This document shows positions 1-14,282 of a stretch of 64,000 bases of DNA, one piece after another (the stretch's first letter is position 1; each line of letters starts with the position of its first letter). Origin of the DNA: Dirofilaria immitis. Its lineage: Eukaryota; Nematoda; Chromadorea; Rhabditida; Onchocercidae. Both the position numbers and the translations under genes were made by a program. The stretch covers positions 868,001 through 932,000 of the forward strand of contig JAKNDB010000087.1 in assembly GCA_024305405.1 (NCBI GenBank). Direction: 5' to 3'. A model generated the notes under the pieces. That model searched no databases. It was not told the DNA's origin and worked only from the letters and a program-made list of their open reading frames with translations.

Positions 1-3000
1 TCTAAAATCAAACATAAAAAGTCTACATTTAGTTTCTGATAAAGAAGAAATAACGCATCAGTGCAAGAAGATAAAGCAGTTGCAGATACTTAGAAGAATA
101 AGATGAGATCGTCATTTGAATTATATTGATCTTCAACTTTCACTCAATATTTTGAAATGAGAAAACAGCGGGCTGTTTCTAGCTATTTTTAAGCTTCCAA
201 GGTGCCAACGTTTTCTTTCCGAACGTAACAAAACTTGGAGTGGATAATTACTTCTTTTCAGTCTCTATAGAATTCTTCGATTTCTTGTTTTTCGCACGAA
301 ACCTTTATATCGATAATATCTATAACACATCAACGAACGCAACAATTACAATATCAATGATACAATAAGACGCTTCTAATAACAAGAACGTGACTTTCTG
401 CATCCTAATGAACGATGCTTGTTGATATTTTTGTTCCAAATGCGGAAGCGAAGCCTACGTTTTCTCATCAGATTTCTTGGTTGAAACGCTCTTTTCATAG
501 CTTTTGCAAATATATTTAATTATTTTAGTTTTGGAATGACCCAAGGATGTCCGATATGCCATCCAATCGACTTCGTAAAGTATACCTAGCGTAATTGATG
601 TTGTTGATTAGGATCTTTCACATTATTCCGAAGTCAATTCTGCAGCTTACCAGAGTTATCGCCTGTATTTGGAGCGCATAAATATAATAACCAATATGAT
701 TTACAGCATCTTGATCTACATTTTAGTACATTTCTAGAAAATTACTTTATGAATTTTCATATTTTCTTTCACCAAGGGATTTCTTGCGATTTCAACGACA
801 CAAAGCATGCAGAAACTTCGAAATACCTTCTTAAATTTGTAATAAAAAAATAAACAGGCATGTTGATATTTTATTCCCATAAAAATATAAAGAAGCAACA
901 GTGAATCAATTTACCTGTGTGCCGTGACTATGTTTAGAATTTTATGCTGAAAAGAAAATTCTTTCGTTTTAGGAAAAATTTTTTGTTGAAAGTTTGTCTT
1001 TTATCGCTTCGCATTAGCAACATGGTTTGGTATTTATTATAGTTTTAGGAAACGATGAATTTCAGGCCGATTCTGATATCTTCCACTTTGGAATTATTAA
1101 TCAATGAAAATAAGCGGAAAGTGGTGAAATAGAGTAACCCAAAAAAGCATCATAATGAAACGAAGCCTAACTAGGCAACTTGGATTGAATTTAATAGAGA
1201 TCCTTGTTGACATTAAGTCGCACTTCTTCATCACTGCAATAGAAAAATAATGCAATGTAGCGAATGATCTTAAGACACTTCTGATGAATCGCTGTCAGTT
1301 TTTATTTAATGAATTCTTGATAGCCTTATAAAGCGCATGTTGTGATTCGAAATGCCATGATGCGAGAGGTAGAAGGCTGATATATTTTCATTGCCTGATA
1401 TCGAAGATTATCATTGCTATTTTCTATACCGATCAAAGTGATTGATAAGCACCTTTGTTCAAATTAGAGATAATATTAACTAGATAAATGGATTTCAACA
1501 ACTATTTTTTAATGACTTAATTCATCATAACAGTAAGTTAATGAGAAGGCTGTTGATAAATCGAAAAACTGTCGTACATAGATTTTGTATGCTAAAGTCA
1601 AGTCAGAGTGCAGCTCATCCGTTCTAGACATTTGTTTGAAAAATATCTTTTGAATCTCGACAAGTTTGCTTCGATCACACAATGTGGCATTGCTTGGGAA
1701 ATAAATCGTAAAAGATATAGTGATATAAAGCAGCATACAGTTTCTTTGTTCCAGAAATTGCACAACAACATTTTCCGAATCTTGACAAGTTTCCAAAATT
1801 GCATCTTTAAAGTGAATAATAGATTCTCAAGATATCTGCTATTTAATGCTACTGATATGTACCATTTCATGATTTCAAATCAACAATTGACTTTTACTTG
1901 TTAAAAATAAGGTGAATTTAGGTCGATTCATTCATTATCAATTAGATTGTGGTTATTTTCAAAAGATTATGTAAAGTTAATTTCACAGATGCATAATTCA
2001 ATAGTGCTTCAGAAATCCATTTTTGACCAATCATGCCGGAGGAAGGTCAGTTAGATGAAAATTACGCGATGAACCCTTGGGCAATATCATGATATTATCA
2101 TGGACGACATCTCAGAAAAACAAATTTTACTAGTATTCTATATATTTCCATAATATTTCTATTTCAAAACTATTTATAATTACATACATTTTTTAATATT
2201 AATCTATAATGACACTGTATGTTAATAAAATTTTCGAAAAAGTGATAATACGTTTACGTAATTTTAAATATGGAGATTCAGATTCACTCGTCAAATGAAA
2301 AATCAAGAGTTACTTATTGTCTATTCTCTTCATTCATTCCTCACATGAGAATAATTCAAAACTATCATTTATTCTGATGGAAAAATCTCTTTTCCTGTCA
2401 TCTCTTGTCTCCATATAAAGTTCGAGGCAAGATCTAAATTAATGCTGTAATCCATTAATATACAGGCTCTCATTTTAGCTATCTAATTCTTTTATTTTCA
2501 TATTGTTGAATGATTCAACATCTTCTGCTTATCGACTATTTCTCCTTTGAAATTCAAAGCTTCAAAGTTTAGCATCAAAAATTTATCGATTGAGAGAACC
2601 AAATATTTTCTAATTGCATGCAGAATAGACCATGAAAGAAAACTTTTCAGTAACATATGATGATGACTATCTTCATTTGTCAATTTCTGAATAACTTCTT
2701 ATTGATGATAATCATCACATGAAATTAGATATAATAAAAACGAATGGAAGAATACTGTGAATGACGGTAGTTACGATATCTGTCTTATTTTAGAGCAACT
2801 TATCTTATTTTTGATTTTAATATTGTCAAAATGCATTATCAGTGAATGATAACAACTTTCTGCTGGAACATAACTTTGAATTGCTTGGAAGAAAATATCC
2901 ATTTCATTGATCACAAACTATAATTATTTTTCAACATATTTCTTTCTACATTCGAAAATTCCTTTGAACATTTGATAGACAAATGTAAGCAAGATAACAC

Positions 3001-4086
3001 CTGTATTTTTCGTTCAAATTATATAAAAGTAAGAATGAGAAGAGGAAAAGTACAAACGATCCAAATCTATGAAAATGATCATGAAATATTGATTGCCTCA
3101 CTTTTAGTATTGTAAATGGAAGTATCAATCAAATTGAATATCGTATTTTCTAAATTAATACAATTATCTTTTTGAAGTTTACTGTTTGACCAATCGATAT
3201 CTTTTTTAGTTATATAGTAAAAAAAAGATATATAATGATAATAATTAAACACAATCAATTTTTAACAGATAATTCACAAATCATTTAATGGCAACATTCG
3301 TCTTTATAATGACTGAATGTTACCATTTTGTAGAACTTTGAAAATAAATTACTTAAATAGAAATAAAGTAGAAATTCCTTAAGTTCCAGGTAATAAACAG
3401 ATTAGTAGATTGATGAAGGAGAGATGTCCATTTATTCAATTATTTATAGACTATCCATTCTTACAGAAAAACAAGGCAAACTTCCATGATAATGTCAAGG
3501 TATTTGAAAGAATAATTTAATATGAACTATTGTTAATCAATTATTTCGACATTATATTTATACAAAAATTACTATTATAATTATCTTTGCTAATCAATTG
3601 GGCGATTTTATTCAGGAGATGCAAGCAATTTCATAAAAGTACAAATAATGATCAAGATATTTTATTTTACTCTTATAACAGATATACAATTTAACATTTA
3701 AATTAAATATATCAAAATTGAAATTTTTGATAAAATTACAAATATAATATCAATATTTGTTTCTTCATTAAACTTATTATTCTAGCATTAACAAATATAA
3801 ATAATTTCTGGAATGATTGAAACAATTTTATAGACTTAGAAAAAGCGATGAATCAAGTTTCAGCGTCCTATTAACAATTTCATAATCAAATTCATTATTT
3901 TTTCCCCGAAAAAATTTATGAAATTTTGATTTTAATAGCGACAATTCTAATCTATGATAATTTAAATTATTCAAAGATAAGATAATTGCTAATAAAATAT
4001 TACAAAAATATTCCAAATTATTTGTTAATAAATTAAAAATTCATAGCAAAAATAAGTTAATTTACTTATTTACCTATTATTATTAC

Positions 4087-4131
<45 letters not shown>

Positions 4132-4322
4132 TCAACGATATGAGAACATATTAAAGCATTAATGTTAATATATTGTACAATGTAACGAATATAACAATAA
4201 AATTATCATCTATAAAATTACAAATTAAAAGCTATGTCATGGATGAGAATGAGATGTAGCAGATAGAACCGTAGGATTCTTCTCCTCTTACATGATCTTT
4301 CATGAATATAAACAGTGCATAT
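1..4322. other. AT-rich intergenic region
   Basis: No supported gene. The few open frames of 60-98 codons here overlap on opposite strands, have no domain motif and no convincing splice context. The stretch ends with an (ATT)n microsatellite and runs into the 3' end of the Reeler/EGF gene, which is read leftward. Confidence 0.6.
4077..4131. repeat. (ATT)n microsatellite
   Basis: About 18 near-perfect TTA/ATT triplets with one C interruption near the left end. It lies just beyond the 3' end of the Reeler/EGF gene. Confidence 0.9.
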
Positions 4323-4455
4323 TTAAATGAACTGGATGTATCCTGAATTATGAAGAAATGAGAAGAGATCTCGGTAATAATTACAGATATTCAATATTAA
4401 CAATTTTATCATATCGCTTATTAATACTTCGATTTCTTCCATCTGCGTCTTTTTG

Positions 4456-7400
4456 TTAAACTTTGCACCAACTTTTATCGCTTCTCGAAAACGTTCGATG
4501 TAACTGAAAACAAATTCAATCATCTTGGATATTAATATCATTAATAATAGTTTCATTCCATCCAGATGGAGTATGTTCTCGGCTATTCAACAAAAATAAA
4601 CTAATAGTCCGCTATGGTGTAAATTTTGCATGACCTTTAAATGAACAGATTTCTGCTTCAATAAGAGAAATTATTGTTTATTAATATTTATTTACTAGGT
4701 TAAGCCACTGCTTTATCAGATTGAAATATTCTCGTAATTCTTGAATTAAATTTGTTTATTACCTCTAGTGGTAAATTGTTAGCTGTATATGGTAAAGCGG
4801 AACGATACATTGGAGTAAAATGAACACTTTTTGAATATAATTCACCTTCTTCGATCATTATTTGACCTATAATCAGAAGTTGATATCATGAAAACTGGTA
4901 ACCATAAAAAGCTTATTATATATCCTGTGTATATTCTGCATCGTAGATGCATATATGAACGCCTAATTCTGACCTTAATAAATAGAGAAGATCAAAAAAA
5001 TGTATCGTAAGATTATTTATTGAAGTCAGCGTCAACATCGTGAGAATATCTCAATAATGGAGAAATAGTCAAAAATTTGAAAGTTCGAATTTCGTCATCT
5101 TACCGAGATTACTTGATGTAACGAGTGCTATCAAAGGTTTGCCATCCCGATTCGGACCGACTGTAAGGAAACCGTAATGTATGTGCTGATCAGTTGTGTC
5201 ATTTCTATTTATTGCTATTGATCTGAATATTTTGAATGATCAATAAAAAATTTAAAGTAATTATAATTCAGGAAATTGATCAATATAACTGAACAAGCGA
5301 TGATTAACCAACAAATGGATTGATTGAATATGAGAATATTGTAAATAAGAAATCACGGTAAGAGAAGGATTCCTGTAAATGATAGTAACTGAAAGGCAAT
5401 AAATTATTATTCCTATTTAACGAATTTATCATTTTGATCAAACAATATCTTATTGTTATTTAAATTTTAGAGAAAGTTTTAAGTTGAATTAGAGCTAAAC
5501 TAAGTCATTACGTAAGTTACGTGAAAAATTAAATTTTGATATGAGTGATTATTGTTATTTCAACATACGTGAAATTGATACTCGGTTTACCAAACATTAA
5601 TACATCAGCAACTGTAATTGCAAGAATTTCTGTATAGGATATCCCTTCGAAATCTGTCACATAATCTATAGTACGTGAACGTGTACCTAAATAAATCATC
5701 AATTGATTATGTTCATTTACAGTTTCTAAATTTTTCTCCTGTTGATACGTCTGATCTGTGAAGTTGAAGCTAATGATGAATAATATCAAGATGACAGTGA
5801 TATTTTTTACTTTTCAGACAAATCATTATATCAGTTTATCATTATTTCTAATTAACCACTTACCATTTATTTCAGCTTTCCATATACCAATCATCCAAGC
5901 CAATGGAAGTAAAACTGGAGCAAGTGGTTTGTTTGTTTTTACTAAAATTCATTTCTTATCATGGCGAGAATTTTAAAATAAAACGTCAAAAAAAAAAAAA
6001 CAATGAACGATTTTCACTACTATTCATCAATTATAAATTATTCCATTCTGATGAATTATTCCTTCTTATCTTTTTCAAGATTCATTAGTTAAATGCTTAA
6101 TTGATTAATTATATGATAAAACAAACCAGTCTCATTTGAATAAACACATTGTCCACAAGATACGGCACAACCAACATCAAAAAATCGTGTATGATCACGC
6201 ATTTGTTCACATTGACCTTGTTTCTTCCATTCATTGCAACTACCATAAATATCTTGGCAAGGCCCTTAAGCATATCGTTATCAGCAGCAAAGAAACAAAA
6301 ATTAAATCTGCTTTCAATAGATAGGAAAAAAAAATCCTAGCGATCATTATTTATCCTCAAATAATACGATATGATATGTTGAACAAATTTTATTAAAACC
6401 AACGATCACAATCTTTTCCCATCCATCCTGTTGGGCAGATACATAAATAATCGTTCCATTTATCAATGCATTTTGCACCATTTTTACAACGTCGAAAGTT
6501 GCATTCATTTATTTCTGTAGGCAAATAAATTTTGTATATTTTAAATTTTCAAATTAGGCTAGATAAGGTTGAATTATGAGATTGTTTGCCTAATTGAACT
6601 ATCATAATTGATTTAAAAGGTATTCATCTTTTGCGCATAAAGAAATAAGATTGATACAATTCATTTTATGCTATTATTAGTTGATAATCAAATTTTCGAT
6701 CATTATAATTGAATTGCATGAGAATATATTGTCTTCTGGATGAGATGGAACGTAGGATTTTTTTTTTTTTAAGTAAAATTACCGCGTTCACAATATTTGC
6801 CAGAAGCACCAAGTGGACATTTACAGCCCAGCTCACCGTTACTTTTTTCCACACAGGTACCATTTCTTTGCATAAATTAGGATCACATTTTCCTGCAATT
6901 GTTGCTAACAGCCCTTTCACAGAGATTATAATATCAGCATTTAGAATTTATCAACTTATCATTTTGCATTGAAATTGTTCTCGGTCTCGAATTTATTGCT
7001 TACGTAATAGATGGGTGTAAAAAAAAAATGTTTATAATATGAAAAGTGAATATGCAATGAAAAAGATGTGCAACTTTTTCGAAATCATGATAATAATTTT
7101 AAACTAATTATGATATGATAGCATTTTTAGATTCTTCTACTAACAGAGTATAAATGATCGGAAAAATTCATCATCTTTCAAGTCGGGATAATTGCTTGCT
7201 ATAAATTTAAATAATTTTTATAAAAAGTATCATCAATTGTGGGAACGAAAAGATGAAAGAAATCGGGAAAAGATTTGAAAATGTTATGATTCATGGATTC
7301 AACTTTATAAAGTTTCCAAAAGCCTAATTTAAGATAAAATTGTGTACCATTTATTTCTTATCTTTTCCGTATAGAAATCCCTGTCAATGATTCATATCCT

Positions 7401-10297
7401 GATTGCTTTGCAACGTTTGAAATTCAAATTATACATACCTAATTAGGTAAATAAATATCAAGAAATGCGAAAACGCACGTGTGCAGAATTTACCGGCGTA
7501 ATCCTTCCAACATGAGCATTCATAAGAATCCTTTAAGCTAACACATTTTCCCGATACACAATTATGTCCGATACAATGATCCTTCACTGAAATAAATCAA
7601 GAAAAAAACTTCGTTGAAATTTTTTATTTATTTGATAAAATGTTACATTTGCTGAAATATAACAATTCATTCGGAATATTATTTGTGCTGCATTGATTGA
7701 TAGATTACGGGAAATGATCGATCGATCAATCTTTCGCTTCACAAACATTACTATTATTAAATCAGAGGAAAAGACGGATAAATTCGAACTTTGACAGAGC
7801 GGACCAATCCATCCTTCTTTGCAGAAGCAAATAAAACCCATAGCTGTAGTGCTATCCAAACGACATTGTCCATTATTTTGACATGGATTATCGATACATT
7901 TATCTAAAAATTTCTTATCTTTTATCAAATAAATCAGCATTCTCTAAAAATTTCCACACACACATACACATACACATACACACACATATACACACACATA
8001 CATACACACACACACACGCACACTTACCCATTTGTACCACAGATTTCATCTTCATTTTTGTTTTGATCGATTCATTGTTTAGATCAGTCATGAAAATTTT
8101 TGGGAAGCGACCTCATAAATTTGTTCAATTTCATTCATTTTTCCATTGTGTAATTGTTGCCACGATACGGTAGTACGAATCAACGGTAATTCGGTTGTTT
8201 TAGAATTTTCAGATTCCCATAATTCAGTTGCAAATGGTATAATGGTTGACCAGGCTTTCTTGTTCACTTCTTCTTCAATTTCATTTTCATGATGATAAGC
8301 CAAATCTCGTAATGTTTCCGGAATAGCTCTTGAAAGAATAAACTTTAATCAAATTGAATAGTTAGCTATAGAAGATGAAGAATTGTGGATAAATTAGAAT
8401 CAGGCAAGAGTAAGTGAAATTATATCATTCCTGTTAATCAAATAATTCATTACCCGTTGTGTTGCATACATCAATTTTCTGAACTTATGTTGATAATGTA
8501 AAGATCGCTAGTGCAAGAATCCACAAAAAAAAACAAAATTAGCCTTAGCATTATCATTTGCAGCAATCAAATAATTTTGGAAAAAAAGATGAAATTTGAA
8601 AATTCGAAATGTTGATGATGCATTCCAACAATTCTATAACATAGAGATGGCATTTAGAGGAAATCAAAGGAAATTTTTGATCAGATGAAAATAAAAATTA
8701 GCAGTTTTACTCCAGCATGTTTCTCCTGAATAGTTTTTACCTTTGTAGTAAATGCTTTTCATGAATTGTATTTTGAGTAATACTTGATCTGTCTTTCCTG
8801 TTAGGTGACGTTTGATCCATTTTTGATCTATCCTTCTTAGTGATAGTAGTGAAATTTTTGATATTATCAGCAGCAGACACAGATCGCAAATAATGGCCAC
8901 TGAGCACTGATTCAGCAGGTCCTCGCTTTTTAGCTATAAAAAAAAAAAAAAAGAATTATATGTTTATGAAAAAAGTTGAAAGTATCAAAATCTTTCTTAA
9001 CTTAGGCTTTGCTCTAAAAAAATTGCTGCAATAGTTATTAAACTGTCGAATGAATTGTTTTGATTCTTTCGTAAATTATCTCATATCTTTTATATATTAT
9101 TTTGAAACAATTCGAAAGATTATTTTACTCAGATAATTTTTTTTTTTTTACAAATTTCTATGATTTAGAAAGGAAAAAAATAAAATTATTAATTTAGAAA
9201 AAAAACAAACCGGTAATTTTCATGGCTAATCTTTCATTATTGGTAAGATTGAAATGTTTTCCTTTCCAGGCGATAGGAATGATAAAGCCACTTTCTGGTC
9301 GCCATCTTTCCCAATAAATTTCATCCTCTTCAGCGATTGTTAACCTAGCAACATTAATTTTTTTTTTTTAATAATACTTTAAATGAAAGCTTAAATTAGA
9401 AAATGAACTGAAATTTCATTTATTCATAATTCCTAAATTATAATTTTGAAAATCAATCAATTTAGGTCGGGTTTCGAAATCTCACATATCTTTTCAGTCT
9501 TAAATGAACAAACTGTAAAGTTCAAAGTTGAGAGACTATTTCTTGTTATGAGCCGCCATGAAACCATCAATCAAAATTAATTCGTACAAAAAAAAAGAAT
9601 TTTCAACATATTTTTGTCCTTATCAAATGGCCATCGGATACGTTGAATGATAGTACTGCATCTGACATGGAATTCATTTATCCGTCAATTTGTGTGAATC
9701 GAAACAAAAATTCGAATTTAAAATATTTGTAAAATTTACATAAATTGAACAGCTCCAATATCTTCATCAGCAACCCATTCCAATTGTACGATGAATTTTT
9801 GCGAATCATCAGCATGCGTCACTGAATCTTGCCAACTTGAACCACGTATATTGCAATTCTGCATTCGAATTCCAAAATTTTCCCAGTTTTTATTCTCGAT
9901 AAAACGACCACCTTTTAATGAACCAATCAGAAATCCATTTTCGTTCGCCAGTCGCGCTTGTAGCAGTAAACCACGAAAATGCACAAAACCAATTAGACGA
10001 ACTGTAATATGAAAATAATTTTTGATTTTGTTATTTCCAATTCAATGTTTGATAAAAAAAAATAAATAATACTTACTGGTATAAACTTTTCCTGGTTCAT
10101 AATATTGTGTCACTTGTCCTCCATCATCCATAAAACGAAATTCGAAAGGTGGAGATATTTCTTGTGGCTTTCCATGTATCATTCGATTCATCCGCATTGA
10201 ATGACGCATCATACAATGAAAACCACTGAATTCAGTAAGAGCTGCTTGAAGATAATTCCAAAAGTTGTAATGATTAGCAGAATGATCAGCATCGTAC
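4456..10297 (-). CDS. Reeler / EGF / ShKT / nitrobindin-like multidomain protein (5' end not found)
   Basis: Fifteen exons read right to left: 10297-10077, 10001-9740, 9344-9211, 8933-8741, 8328-8028, 7903-7790, 7586-7479, 6892-6783, 6514-6400, 6310-6127, 5941-5864, 5755-5569, 5222-5104, 4866-4763, 4503-4456. All phases join, giving about 759 residues. Exons 1-2 form a Reeler domain (FRGLLLQARL, then DSVTHADDSQKF). Exons 3-5 are a charged linker. Four EGF-like modules follow, each with six Cys; the first begins DKCIDNPCQNNGQC. Next comes a ShKT module (CQDIYGSC...CAVSCGQC). The last five exons form a THAP4/nitrobindin-like beta-barrel (LPLAWMIGIWK, FGKPSINFT, MIEEGEL). Secretion is inferred from the Cys-rich modules; no signal-peptide exon was fixed, though 10540-10487 starts ATG, is hydrophobic and ends at a GTAAGT donor, out of phase. 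Frames break at about 8093-8101, 6867-6869 and probably 6262-6265, each a one-base run-length change. The last exon is the least certain; another frame runs on to 4323. Function is unknown. Confidence 0.75.
7958..8023. repeat. (CA)n/(CATA)n microsatellite in an intron
   Basis: Imperfect CA dinucleotide run with TA interruptions. It lies in the intron between the linker exon (8328-8028) and the first EGF exon of the Reeler/EGF gene, directly 3' of a good GTAAGT donor on the minus strand. Confidence 0.9.
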
Positions 10298-13200
10298 CTG
10301 AAAAATGATTCGAATTTTAGAATTATACAAAAGAAAGTTTGAAAGATTGAGAATGATTGAACATCGTTAGATTCAGCAAGCAAATAAAATCTAATTATTG
10401 ATTTTCGAAAATATCGTTAAGCTACTATCATTTCAATAAGCAGCATCATTATAAAGTAATCAAGATATTGCTCTTTCTGAACTTACTTTCCCAAATGATT
10501 TCAGGTGAAGACGTTATCAAGCAAAATAGCAAAAGTTCATTTTAGTATCAACATACAACATACAAAGTTACGCATCTGAGAATGATATCTCTGCGAAGAG
10601 AATTTATTCTATAATTCTTAGTAAATTTTACCTAAATACTAGTTTGCTTATTGATGTTCGTAAAATCACATCTAATTTCTCATTTATCTTCAGAAATTAT
10701 GGATTAGATGAGAATGAACTTGAATAATTTGACTTCAATAAAACTATATACAAAAACAAAACTATACACAAAGACATGCAAAGAAGAGAGGAAGAATATA
10801 AATTTATTTCAAAACTTCTTAAAGCTATCTGAAAGACAATTTTTGATAGAGTAATTTGCTGTGGAATGAGTGATTCTTTCGTTTAATCTATCAAAATGTC
10901 ATTTAGATAATAAAAAGTTTGTTTAGAATCTCCTTCCTCTTTCTATAAAAACATCTTGCGCTTTTGTTGAGAAATTACAAGAAAACAGAAGCATTCAGAT
11001 TCAACTTTAACTAAGACGAATTTTTTTTTGCAAACTAAAGCAAATAAATAACGATACAAATGATTCAGTAGCTTTATTTAGAAAATATAGATCGAATTTC
11101 TTTTAGAAAATATGAATTAGCAGTATCATTTAAGATGAGTATGATAAATTATTTTACAACATTTATGCCTAAACAACTCGTAAGAAAGGCTAATTTCGAA
11201 ATATTATGCATAATTTACGAATTGAAATAGAATCAGAAGTACTACTATTTATTACTAAGTTTCTATCATTTTTTTCTTTATTTTTCTTTCTTTTCATAAG
11301 TCAACGATGAATATGTGAAAAATTGTATTACATAAATAATTTTCATTTATTAAATGAATTTGGAAAATTGCAATTTAATTATTTATCGTCGCGTAAAATT
11401 CGAAATAATAATACTGTAAATAATCAATCATATAACATATATTATTATTATTTCCAAAAAATAGGAAAAGACAAAATGTTGCAATAAAAGCAAACAATAA
11501 AACGACATGTTAGATAAGGTTGAATCAGGTTGAGTCGGGTCAGATTATCGGAGGATTACGTCATTGGAAATATGTCAAGAAAGAAAAAGAAAAAAATGGT
11601 TTTATGATTTAGAATGTTTTTTTCCTTTTTTTTGTCAGGCCTGAATTTCCTCAGAGAAATTAATTTTTCTCTCCGAATATATTGGATACAGATACATGAA
11701 AATGAGTAGTTTGTTCAAAATGGAACAAAAAAAAAAAATTTTGACTTTTTAATAAAACAATGAAAGCGCTATTGAAGAATGCACTCAAAAACCAGATTCT
11801 TCTCTCATCGATGAAACCTGATTCTCGAAATGGTCATATGCGAAAAACTGGAAATTTCAGGATGATGAGCAACAACCTTTATCAATTATCGTTGGATATT
11901 AATAAAGCAATTGTGAATTAATGGTAACAATGATGAATATATTTATTTTAATTTAAATAAGATGAATGATATTTAAAATGTTGATTTTATCTCCATCCAA
12001 ACCGCTCATCTCCTGTTCCATTCTTCTTTTAACGAACTTTTCTCACTTTCTCTTCTTTTTCGCATGCATCCTCATACCATAATTGGTTTCTAAATTCGCA
12101 TAATACGTTCGCTGTGCAAAATATTGAAGAACGAACTGATCGATGCATTCTGATTGCATTTATTTCAATTTTCCATCCTTGCTCGTATTTCGTCAACTTA
12201 TTCAATGATGGCAATTCATTTCAGTGCTTCTATCAACTAATCTATTATAACTAAAAAGATGCGAAATTCTCGTGATACAATTATCGCATGGATGGAACGG
12301 AAGAAGAGAAGAAGGTGAAGGATTTCCTTTGTTAATTAAAATTTTACAATTATTTTCCACGTTTATTGAAATTCAGTACATTACGCTAAAAATAACAATG
12401 CCATAGAAAACTCTTTAACATCATTATATACAGTCTGAAATATAAGTAAATGTTTTTGTTCTTCTAAATTTTGATAATTAATGATAATTCTGAAATTCCT
12501 TCTTCAGAGGTAAGTAGGAAAGAAAAACTATTGTAAGTTAATTCATAATAAATGATCATGAAAAAATGTTATATATTGGTGGCTTATAAATGTTCGAGCT
12601 TCATTTGATCGCTTAAAATTAATTGCCACAAATTAATTGAAAGTTATACCAAGTTAGTTCGCCAAACTTTTGCTAGCTAAATTTTATTGTTTAATCAATA
12701 AGCATTAATTATTTTGGAAATTTTTTCTTAAATTATTTTTAGCTTATTGTCAAGTATTCAAAAATGTTACATATTTTTTCAAATATTTGCATATGCATTA
12801 TATATTTACCTAAGAAATATGTTTATCTAAGATAAAGCCACGATTCGTATTTAAGCATAAATATATGAAAATAAGATGGAAATGAGAATGATGAAAGTTT
12901 CATCACGAGAGTATCAACTGGATGACAATGATTTTGTGACGGCCAATTGTTGGTCATCTCTTTATAAAGGCGGAGAAAATTTTCAAAGTTGTTCCAGTCT
13001 GATAATAGCCGGAAGAAGCATCGCTATGGGAAGCGCTTTTGATAAAGGAAAGAACTGTCAGAACTGGTAAGTTAACTGGTTTGAAATAATGGGGAAATGA
13101 TTGAAAGGAACAATTATTGGAAATGCTAATTTTGATAAAGAGGAAGGATATCTGATGATAACGGTGATTGAATTGATTTTGAATAACTTGTTGTAATTCA

Positions 13201-14129
13201 GATAGAAATAGGGAGAGCATGTAGAAGAAATTCAGGTCACAATAATTATTATCCCCTACTTCAAAAGAATTTAAGCGTATTACCAAAAACAAAGTTTTTG
13301 GTGTTAGACATAAAGAGTTATTTCAAAGCGAAAGTGCATTTTTCTTGATAGTAAAAGTGATATTGTCATTGTTATCACTATCACAATCACTATTACTACT
13401 ACCGGCTAATAGATCTTTGAGCATAAGCCCTCCGGGTTGGTGATTTGGTGATCAAGCGCAGAAATTTGTATCACAAAACCTGATATATAACCGGCACTTG
13501 CGGATATATCCGCAGGGAATCGTGTAATCTGCATATATGCATGTATTTATGAATTTTATTATGCATTTAACACTTTGCAAAAGTTGAAGTTGAAAAATTG
13601 AACAGTTTCAGAAGTAAAACTGCAATTTTTCTTTGGATTTAGCAATCATACAAGGATTGCACTATTTTAGATTCCTTTTCTTTTTTTTCGCTATTTGACT
13701 GAATTAGCATGACTTCAGAAGCCATCTATGCAACGAATTAAGTTTCAAAAGATTCTAAATGATTTTATCTGAAAGTATGAAAGTATGACAAATAAATTGT
13801 TTATACTGAAATTTGCAAAAACTTTGTTCCATATCTATTAAAAGTTAACTATAATTGATTTATTAAACTTTACTTATCTCTTGAAACGATTGATTAAGAT
13901 AAATAGAAGGAATGTTGAATTAGGGTGATAACGCTTGTAATATTTGAATGTTGTCACTTTTTAATTTACATTTTTCATTGGCTTGCTATAGTGCTATTGA
14001 CACACTTTTCTCGAGAAAATTTAATTGTTTGAGAAAAATAACAGTACGAACAGGCTGCTACTAGCAATGGATAGAACAAAGTGACAATGACCTTCACAGC
14101 AAAAGCATCTGCCCATTTTTATTCTCCAA
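10298..14129. other. Intergenic region, no supported gene
   Basis: AT-rich. It should hold the promoter and first exon(s) of the Reeler/EGF gene on the minus strand, but I could not fix them. Small open frames at 12029-12214 (-) and 12876-13292 (both strands) have no recognisable motif. A more GC-rich patch at about 13395-13520 includes a perfect 16-bp palindrome at 13499-13514. Confidence 0.5.
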
Positions 14130-14282
14130 TTAAGTAACCTCATTTTCTGAAACGAGAATAACAAAGTTTGCTGCGACTAAAGAGGTGTGACCAGGACATT
14201 CATCGTCTTTTGGGTCAACTTCTGCCATAGTAAAGGTACATTGTAAACCACTTTTTATTTCTATTACCTTATCACCATCCAT
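14130..14282 (-). CDS. Possible 50-residue ORF or exon, unrecognised
   Basis: An ATG-initiated frame of 50 codons ending in TAA, on the minus strand in a region otherwise without genes. The product is acidic with two Cys (QC near residue 14, DECPGH near 28-32) and an unbiased, protein-like composition. It could be a lone small gene or an exon: a GAG|GTTACT donor-like site lies just before the stop. No family is recognised and no neighbour explains it. Low confidence. Confidence 0.2.
   Translation of the reverse strand: MDGDKVIEIKSGLQCTFTMAEVDPKDDECPGHTSLVAANFVILVSENEVT

Noticed and set aside
7434..7494. Donor at 7493 (GCCG|GTAAAT) for the second EGF exon
   Set aside because: It is in phase but removes the sixth Cys of the EGF module; the donor at 7478 (ACAC|GTGCGT) is also in phase and keeps it.
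12029..12214. 61-codon frame (-)
   Set aside because: Composition is plausible, but no domain, acceptor or partner exon was found.
12876..13292. Frames on both strands (64 and 112 codons)
   Set aside because: Mutually overlapping on opposite strands; no motif.
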